Shown here piece after piece: positions 57,151-64,000 of a stretch of 64,000 nt of DNA (position 1 is its first letter; each line of letters opens with the position of its first letter). Source of the stretch: Geothrix fermentans DSM 14018. Its GTDB lineage: Bacteria > Acidobacteriota > Holophagae > Holophagales > Holophagaceae. The notes beneath the pieces are model-generated. The model was not told the origin of the DNA. It ran no database searches and saw only the letters and a program-made list of their open reading frames with translations. Position numbers and translations under genes: made by a program. The stretch is taken from positions 1 to 64,000 of the forward strand of contig NZ_AUAU01000009.1 of the NCBI RefSeq assembly GCF_000428885.1, in the 5' to 3' direction.

Positions 57151-58062
57151 CTATTTCCTCCTCAGCACCAGCCGCACCTGGTTCCCCTTCTCATTGAAGT
57201 GGACCTCGTCCATCACGAGGAGGATGAGGGGCAGGCCGCGGCCGCAGTGGGGGGCCAGCTCCGAATCGGGCTGCGGCGGGGCGAGCTGGGCGGCGTCGAA
57301 GCCCCGGCCCTCGTCGCTGATCTCCACCTCGAAGCGCTCGGTGTCCATGGCCAGGCGCACCTCGATCAGCCGCCCCGCGTACTCGGGATCCGCCATCCGC
57401 TGCGCGCGGAGGGTGGCATAGGGGTCCTCCACCGCGAAGAGGTCCCCCTTGAGCTGCGAGTCCAGGTCCAGGTTGCCGTGCTCCAGCGCGTTCACCAGGG
57501 CCTCGTGGATGGCCATGGCGATGACGTCGATGTTGCTGGAGGAGGCGAAGCCCATGGGCACCAGCCGGTCCGTGAGATGGTGCATGAGGCTCGGGATGTC
57601 CAGCTCATCGGACCGGAAGAGGAAGTGCCGTCGCTCGTTGACCAGGCCCCGCAAGCCGTCGTCCGCCTTGCGGAGCTCCCGGTGCAGGTCCACGAGGTGG
57701 AACACGCTCTGCACCAGGTCGCGCAGGGCGATGGGCTTCATGAAGAGGTTGGAGGCGCCGAACCGCATGGCCTGGATGGCGTAGTCCACGGAGGCCTGGC
57801 CCGTCATGAGCACCACCGGCAGGTGGGGGTGGCTGGCCTTCACCTTGTGGACCACGTCGAACCCGTCCATCCCCTCCATGTTGATGTCGCTGATGACCAG
57901 GTCGAATGCCGGGGCGTGGGCGTTCTGGAGCAGCTCCACGGCCTGGGCCGCGTCGGAGTAGGCATGGACTTCCATGCCGTAGTGGGCCAGGGCCGACTGG
58001 ACCATCTCGAGCACGGCCGGGTCGTCATCGATGAGGAGGATGTGCGTCCCGCGGCGGATCAT
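57151..58062 (-). CDS. Response regulator with RsbW-type HATPase output domain
   Basis: A 303-aa protein. The receiver domain (HILLIDDDPAVLEMVQSALA; phospho-acceptor in LVISDINMEGMDG; MKPIAL lysine) is followed by a helical linker and a C-terminal GHKL ATPase domain of the anti-sigma/RsbW type. Its boxes are MAIHEALVNALEHGNLDL (N box), EISDEGRGFD (G1) and GRGLPLILLVMDEV (G2). Such proteins connect phosphorylation to partner switching. No sigma factor or anti-sigma antagonist gene is adjacent. Confidence 0.9.
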   Translation of the reverse strand: MIRRGTHILLIDDDPAVLEMVQSALAHYGMEVHAYSDAAQAVELLQNAHAPAFDLVISDINMEGMDGFDVVHKVKASHPHLPVVLMTGQASVDYAIQAMRFGASNLFMKPIALRDLVQSVFHLVDLHRELRKADDGLRGLVNERRHFLFRSDELDIPSLMHHLTDRLVPMGFASSSNIDVIAMAIHEALVNALEHGNLDLDSQLKGDLFAVEDPYATLRAQRMADPEYAGRLIEVRLAMDTERFEVEISDEGRGFDAAQLAPPQPDSELAPHCGRGLPLILLVMDEVHFNEKGNQVRLVLRRK

Positions 58063-58077
58063 GGAGGCTCCGTGTCG

Positions 58078-59346
58078 TCAGGATACTAGGGCCGGACTGC
58101 CGGGAATGGGCAGATGGGGCGTCAGCAGGGCCAGGGTGCGCTCCAAGGTACCCCCCAGAGCTTCGGGCAGCGGAACGGGCCCCCTGGAGCGCCGCGGCGC
58201 GGCGGCCAGGGCCTCGCCCAGGACCGCGCCCAGTTCCGCTGGCGCCACCACCCGGAGCAGGCCCGCCTCCCGGAGGGGGGGAACCAGGTCATCGAAATTG
58301 GCGAAGCCGGGCCCCAGCAGGACCGGCACGCCGAGCCGCGCCGCTTCCAGCGGGTTGTGCCCGCCCTCCGCGGCCCAGCCCCCGGCCACCAGGGCCACGG
58401 TGCCCTCGCCGTAGGCGGCGGCGAGTTCCCCCAACGTATCCAGGAGCAGCACGTCGATCGGAGACCAGGCCGGGGCCTGCGGCCATCCGCCGGAGGCGCG
58501 CCGGAAGGAGAGGCCCCGGCCCGCCAGCAGCTCCGCCACGCCGTCGAAGCGCCGGGGTTGGCGCGGCGCCAGGATGAGGCGGAGGCCCGGGATCCGCGCC
58601 CGGGCGGTCCGCCAGGCCTCCAGCACCAAGTCCTCCTCGCCCGCCACCGTGTTGCCGGCCACCACCACAGGGAAGGCCGACCAGGCCTCGCGCAGGGCCG
58701 CCCAGCCCGCGTGCAGGGGCCTGGGCGGGGGCAGGTCCGCCTTGAGGTTGCCACCCAGCTGCACGTTCGGCGCCCCCAGCTGATGGAAGGCCTCGAGGCT
58801 GGCCTCATCCCGCGCAGCCACCAGGCTGAGGCGCGAGGCCGCCCGCCGCAGCCATGGGCCGCCCCGCTGGAGCGATTTCGCTGTGAGCCGGCCGTTCACC
58901 ACGAGGCGCGGGATGCCGCGGACCTCCAGCTCCTGGAGCAGCCCGGGCCACAGCTCGGTCTCCAGGGCGATGAAGGCGCCGGGTGCGCTGCGGAGGAAGG
59001 GCTCCAGGCCCGCGGGATCGTCCAGGGGGAAGGCGCCGCCGCTGACGCAGCCCGTGCCCGCATCCCAGCCGGGCAGGCGCTTCGCCAGGAGTTCAAGCCC
59101 CGCGGGCGTGCCCGTGCTCAGGTGGACGCGATGGCCGGCCTCGCGGAGCCGTGCCACCAGGCCATCCGCCAGCAGCAGCTCGCCCACGCTCACGGCGTGC
59201 AGCCAGATCCACCGGCCCGCGGGCAGGTCCGGCGCCTCCGCCTCCAGGCGCAGCCGCCAGCCTCCCGGCAGGCCGCGGGAGCAGGCGCGGGCCACCGCCC
59301 CGACCAGGGAGACGGCCACGCGGTAGCTCAGATCCAGGGCATCCAC
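58078..59346 (-). CDS. waaA: 3-deoxy-D-manno-octulosonic acid (Kdo) transferase
   Basis: A 422-aa GT-B glycosyltransferase that attaches Kdo to lipid A. RWIWLHAVSVGELLLADGLV contains the conserved HAxSVGE catalytic motif; ALETELWPGLLQELEVRGIP is the ExELWP motif; VAGGWAAEGGHNPLEAARLG is the donor-binding GGHNPLEPA-like motif. The N-terminus is short but carries a hydrophobic entry. The GTG start at 59346 is used with GGAGCC before it. It is clear evidence for lipopolysaccharide in this organism. It is divergent from a G3E GTPase gene. Confidence 0.93.
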   Translation of the reverse strand: MDALDLSYRVAVSLVGAVARACSRGLPGGWRLRLEAEAPDLPAGRWIWLHAVSVGELLLADGLVARLREAGHRVHLSTGTPAGLELLAKRLPGWDAGTGCVSGGAFPLDDPAGLEPFLRSAPGAFIALETELWPGLLQELEVRGIPRLVVNGRLTAKSLQRGGPWLRRAASRLSLVAARDEASLEAFHQLGAPNVQLGGNLKADLPPPRPLHAGWAALREAWSAFPVVVAGNTVAGEEDLVLEAWRTARARIPGLRLILAPRQPRRFDGVAELLAGRGLSFRRASGGWPQAPAWSPIDVLLLDTLGELAAAYGEGTVALVAGGWAAEGGHNPLEAARLGVPVLLGPGFANFDDLVPPLREAGLLRVVAPAELGAVLGEALAAAPRRSRGPVPLPEALGGTLERTLALLTPHLPIPGSPALVS

Positions 59347-59391
59347 GGCTCCACGCTCTCACATTTCGGCGCCGGACGGCATCATGGAAGG

Positions 59392-60402
59392 ATGTCCGAA
59401 CCCGCCCCCCTGGAAGTCCTCATCGTCACCGGCCCCCTGGGCGCCGGAAAGACCACCGCTGTGAACCGCCTGCTGAAGGCGGAGGTGGCGGCCGGGCGTC
59501 GCGTGGCGGTACTCATCAACGAGTTCGGCGCCGTGAGCGTGGACGGCACCCTGGTGGATGCCGAACGGCCCGAGCTGGCGGGCGTGGAGAACCTGGTGAA
59601 CGGCTGCGTCTGCTGCAGCCTCCGCAACGATGTGGTCGCCACCCTCCAGGCCTGGTGCGACCAGCCGGACGGAACGCGGCCCCAGCGCGTCGTGCTGGAG
59701 ACCACGGGCCTGGCCGACCCCACGGACCTGCTGGATCTGGAGGGGGAACCCGCCCTGGCCGGGCGCCTGCGCCTGGCAGGCCTCCTCACGGTGATCTCCA
59801 GCCTGGCGCCCGTGGATCACCTGAAGACCAGGCCCCTGCTCCACCGGCAGGCGGCCCTGGCCAGCCTCATCCACCTCAGCAAGGCGGATCTCGACCCCTC
59901 CGCCGCCGTGGCCTGGGAGGGCGAGCTGCGCGCGGCCTTCAAGCACATCCCCCTCGTCGCCACGCGCCACGGGAACGCTCCCGAGGGCAGCCCCGATCCC
60001 TGGCGTGGCGACCTGCGGCCGGCGCCGGAGGGTTGGGCGCCCACGGAGGGGCCCAGCTTCGCCGAGGCCCGGTCACTCACGCTGCACTGGGACCACCCCA
60101 TCGATCCCGCGGCCCTGGAGGCCCTCCTGCTGGCCCAGCCCGAGGCGGGCGAGCTGCTGCGCGCCAAGGGCGTCTGCGCCTTCGCGGGCTGGGCGGCCCG
60201 CAACGATGGCAGCGACCGCTGGGCCTTCCAGCTGGCGGACGGGCGCCTGGAGATCTCGCCCCTGCCCCTCCTCGCCGATGGCACGGCCGCCGAATGCGCC
60301 GCCGTGGTCATCGGCACCGGTCTGGATGCCGCCCCGTGGAAGAAGGCCCTGCGCGGCCTCGAGCGGGCGCCGGCCGGCGCGCGGCGCAAGGCCTTTCTCT
60401 AG
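59392..60402 (+). CDS. CobW/G3E family GTPase (metallochaperone type)
   Basis: A 336-aa COG0523 protein. LIVTGPLGAGKTTAVNRLL is the Walker A loop, AVLINEFGAVSVDGTLV switch I, LVNGCVCCSLRNDVVATL the metal-binding CxCC motif, and LETTGLADPTDLL switch II. IHLSKADLD replaces the NKxD guanine motif. Members insert or deliver metals such as zinc or cobalt. The C-terminal CobW_C domain spans about residues 220-330. ATG 59392 follows the divergent waaA gene by 45 bp. No zinc-regulator site was detected. Confidence 0.92.
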   Translation: MSEPAPLEVLIVTGPLGAGKTTAVNRLLKAEVAAGRRVAVLINEFGAVSVDGTLVDAERPELAGVENLVNGCVCCSLRNDVVATLQAWCDQPDGTRPQRVVLETTGLADPTDLLDLEGEPALAGRLRLAGLLTVISSLAPVDHLKTRPLLHRQAALASLIHLSKADLDPSAAVAWEGELRAAFKHIPLVATRHGNAPEGSPDPWRGDLRPAPEGWAPTEGPSFAEARSLTLHWDHPIDPAALEALLLAQPEAGELLRAKGVCAFAGWAARNDGSDRWAFQLADGRLEISPLPLLADGTAAECAAVVIGTGLDAAPWKKALRGLERAPAGARRKAFL

Positions 60403-60440
60403 CTCGGACCCACCGATCGCCGGATCCGCGCCCAGCTTGG

Positions 60441-60446
60441 TATGAT
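60441..60446 (+). promoter_or_regulatory. Possible -10 element before tex
   Basis: TATGAT lies 38 bp before the preferred GTG start of tex and downstream of the G3E GTPase stop. It is a fair -10 hexamer, but no good -35 lies at the usual distance. Confidence 0.25.
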
Positions 60447-60484
60447 CAGCAGTTCGCCCGGTCCCCGGGATGCAAGGAGCAAGT

Positions 60485-62979
<2,495 letters not shown>

Positions 62980-62980
<1 letters not shown>

Positions 62981-63591
62981 TGCGCCTGGCCCTGCGCCTG
63001 CTGACCCCGGTGGCCCTGCTGCTCTCCCTGGCCTGCCAGCCCCGCGCCGCCGCGCCGGTCTACGGCCCCTGGGAGGAGGGTCTCACCCTGGCCTTCGAGG
63101 ATCCCTCCCGGCCCCAGCCCCAGCGCTCGGCGGACCGGCTGCAGGTGCGCGTGGCGAGATCCTCCATGGCGCCCGGCGCGCCCCGCCTCGTGCAGCTGGA
63201 CCTCACCAGCCTCAACAGCCACATGAGCCTGATGGTCCGCCACCAGGACGGCGGCATCGCCCTCCTGGGCGACGATGGCCGCGTCCTGGCCCAGACGCTT
63301 CCCGCGGGATTCCCCGCCACCATGGCCTGGGAGGAGCGCGGCACCCGCTACCGCGTGGTGGGCCGCGCCACCTGGGAGGGGGCTGCCCTCCTGCCGGCCA
63401 CCTCGGACCCCGTCGGCCTGTGGGTGGAGGCGCAGCCGTCCCAGGGGCCGCGCCGGCGCACGCTCTACCTGCCCAACCTCGGGGAGGTGGAGTCCCAGGA
63501 GGAGCGCGGCGGCGCCTGGGTGACCGTGAACCGGCTCGTGGCCCGCGGATTCGTGGACCTGCCCGCCGCCCCCCTCGACCGACGCCCCTGA
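62980..63591 (+). CDS. Small lipoprotein of unknown function
   Basis: A 203-aa protein with a lipoprotein signal (LLTPVALLLSLACQ, Cys about 19). The rest is a beta-rich domain (RLVQLDLTSLNSHMSLMVRH, TRYRVVGRATWEGAALLPAT, RRRTLYLPNLGEVESQEERG). I do not recognise the family. It is translationally coupled to tex (TGATG) and 21 bp upstream of lepB, so it probably belongs to a tex-lipoprotein-lepB transcript. Confidence 0.7.
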
Positions 63592-63612
63592 TCGACCCTT
63601 CCTGGAGCCGCC

Positions 63613-64000
63613 ATGGCCGCCGAGACGACCGACAAGCCTGAAGAGACCGAAGTGGTCCTGCCCCCGGGCGCCGCCAAGGGCACCGTGCGGGACAACCTCG
63701 AGGTGATCTGCTTTGCCATGGTCCTGATCCTGTTCTTCAAGACCTTCGTGGGCCAGCAGTTCAAGATCCCCTCGGCCTCCATGCGCAACACGCTGATGAT
63801 CGGCGACCACCTGCTGGCCAACAAGTTCATCTTCGCCCAGCCCCAGTGGGCCTGGGAGGAGACGCTGTTCCCCATGCGGAGCGTGAAGCGGGGCGACATC
63901 ATCGTCTTCCGCTACCCCATCGACCGTGACCAGGACTACGTGAAGCGCTGCGTGGCCCTGGCGGGCGACACGGTGGAGATGCGCGACAAGCGCCTGTACG
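63613..64000 (+). CDS. lepB: Signal peptidase I (5' part, continues beyond the window)
   Basis: The first 129 residues are present. After an acidic leader comes a membrane helix (VICFAMVLILFFKTFVGQQF), then FKIPSASMRNTLMIGDHLLA with the catalytic serine and GDIIVFRYPIDRDQDYVKRC with the catalytic lysine region, followed by VALAGDTVEMRDKRLY. It cleaves signal peptides from exported proteins at the periplasmic face. GGAG precedes the ATG. The C-terminus lies outside the window. Confidence 0.93.
   Translation, partial: MAAETTDKPEETEVVLPPGAAKGTVRDNLEVICFAMVLILFFKTFVGQQFKIPSASMRNTLMIGDHLLANKFIFAQPQWAWEETLFPMRSVKRGDIIVFRYPIDRDQDYVKRCVALAGDTVEMRDKRLY

Overview
The window is about 64 kb of GC-rich DNA (roughly 68-70% G+C by eye) from a Gram-negative, probably environmental bacterium. 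Mla-type lipid transport genes and the Kdo transferase waaA indicate an LPS-bearing outer membrane. A tetrahaem cytochrome / Fe-S / NrfD module suggests quinone-linked respiratory electron transfer. Together with DUF4388 and several response regulators, this fits the Acidobacteriota, Holophagaceae (Geothrix/Holophaga-like) best. That assignment is inference from gene content and was not tested by a search. No rRNA, tRNA, CRISPR array, transposase or prophage was found.

Layout. 1-6.3 kb: a mostly minus-strand housekeeping block (glycosyltransferase, M61 peptidase, TetR regulator, MiaE-like hydroxylase, EamA transporter, DUF2520 protein), then a helical protein of unknown function on the plus strand. 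6.3-8.6 kb: elbB, a structured 509-bp non-coding gap and an aminotransferase. 8.7-15.3 kb: a plus-strand membrane/polyamine cassette (DUF4178, a 59-aa protein, DUF350, membrane-anchored SpeE-like aminopropyltransferase, flavin amine oxidase). It is split by a low-GC DUF4268/nuclease-like gene lying between almost perfect 32-bp inverted repeats. 15.3-20.7 kb: histidine phosphatase, a polytopic membrane protein, and the cytochrome c / four-cluster ferredoxin / NrfD electron-transfer operon. 20.7-31.5 kb: HD-GYP regulator, guaA, a metalloprotease-TPR protein, glyQS (glyS is a compositional mosaic), acetyltransferase, carbamate kinase, YciI and OsmC proteins. 31.7-36.9 kb: mlaEFD-like operon, CAP-domain protein, DUF4395 protein, cysK and a divergent Rrf2 regulator. 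36.9-47.2 kb: a large C45-type peptidase, a pseudouridine synthase, a 1323-aa Ig-repeat lipoprotein, a lipid kinase and an unknown secreted protein. 47.3-64 kb: murC, M14 carboxypeptidase, ubiX, ftsX with a lipoprotein, DUF4388 protein, ribB, a cyclic-nucleotide-binding protein, trxA, a REC-HATPase regulator, waaA, a G3E GTPase, tex, a lipoprotein and the start of lepB.

The most unusual theme is a set of intergenic repeats built from short (7-12 nt) periodic words and arranged as facing inverted pairs: a CACCAAG-type pair around the DUF4268 gene, a CCACGGATGAACACGGATG-type pair before guaA, a CTATCAG-type pair around the trxA terminator, and a CGCAGAG-type pair around the 7.1-7.45 kb gap. A single TTCAGTC-type array and a 38-bp duplication lie at 5.5 kb. 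One pair carries a foreign-looking gene and the others do not, so they may be loaded and empty forms of an undescribed mobile or recombinogenic element. Start codons below were often moved inward from the longest reading frame on the basis of ribosome-binding sites, signal peptides, neighbouring gene ends or domain starts; each case is stated.
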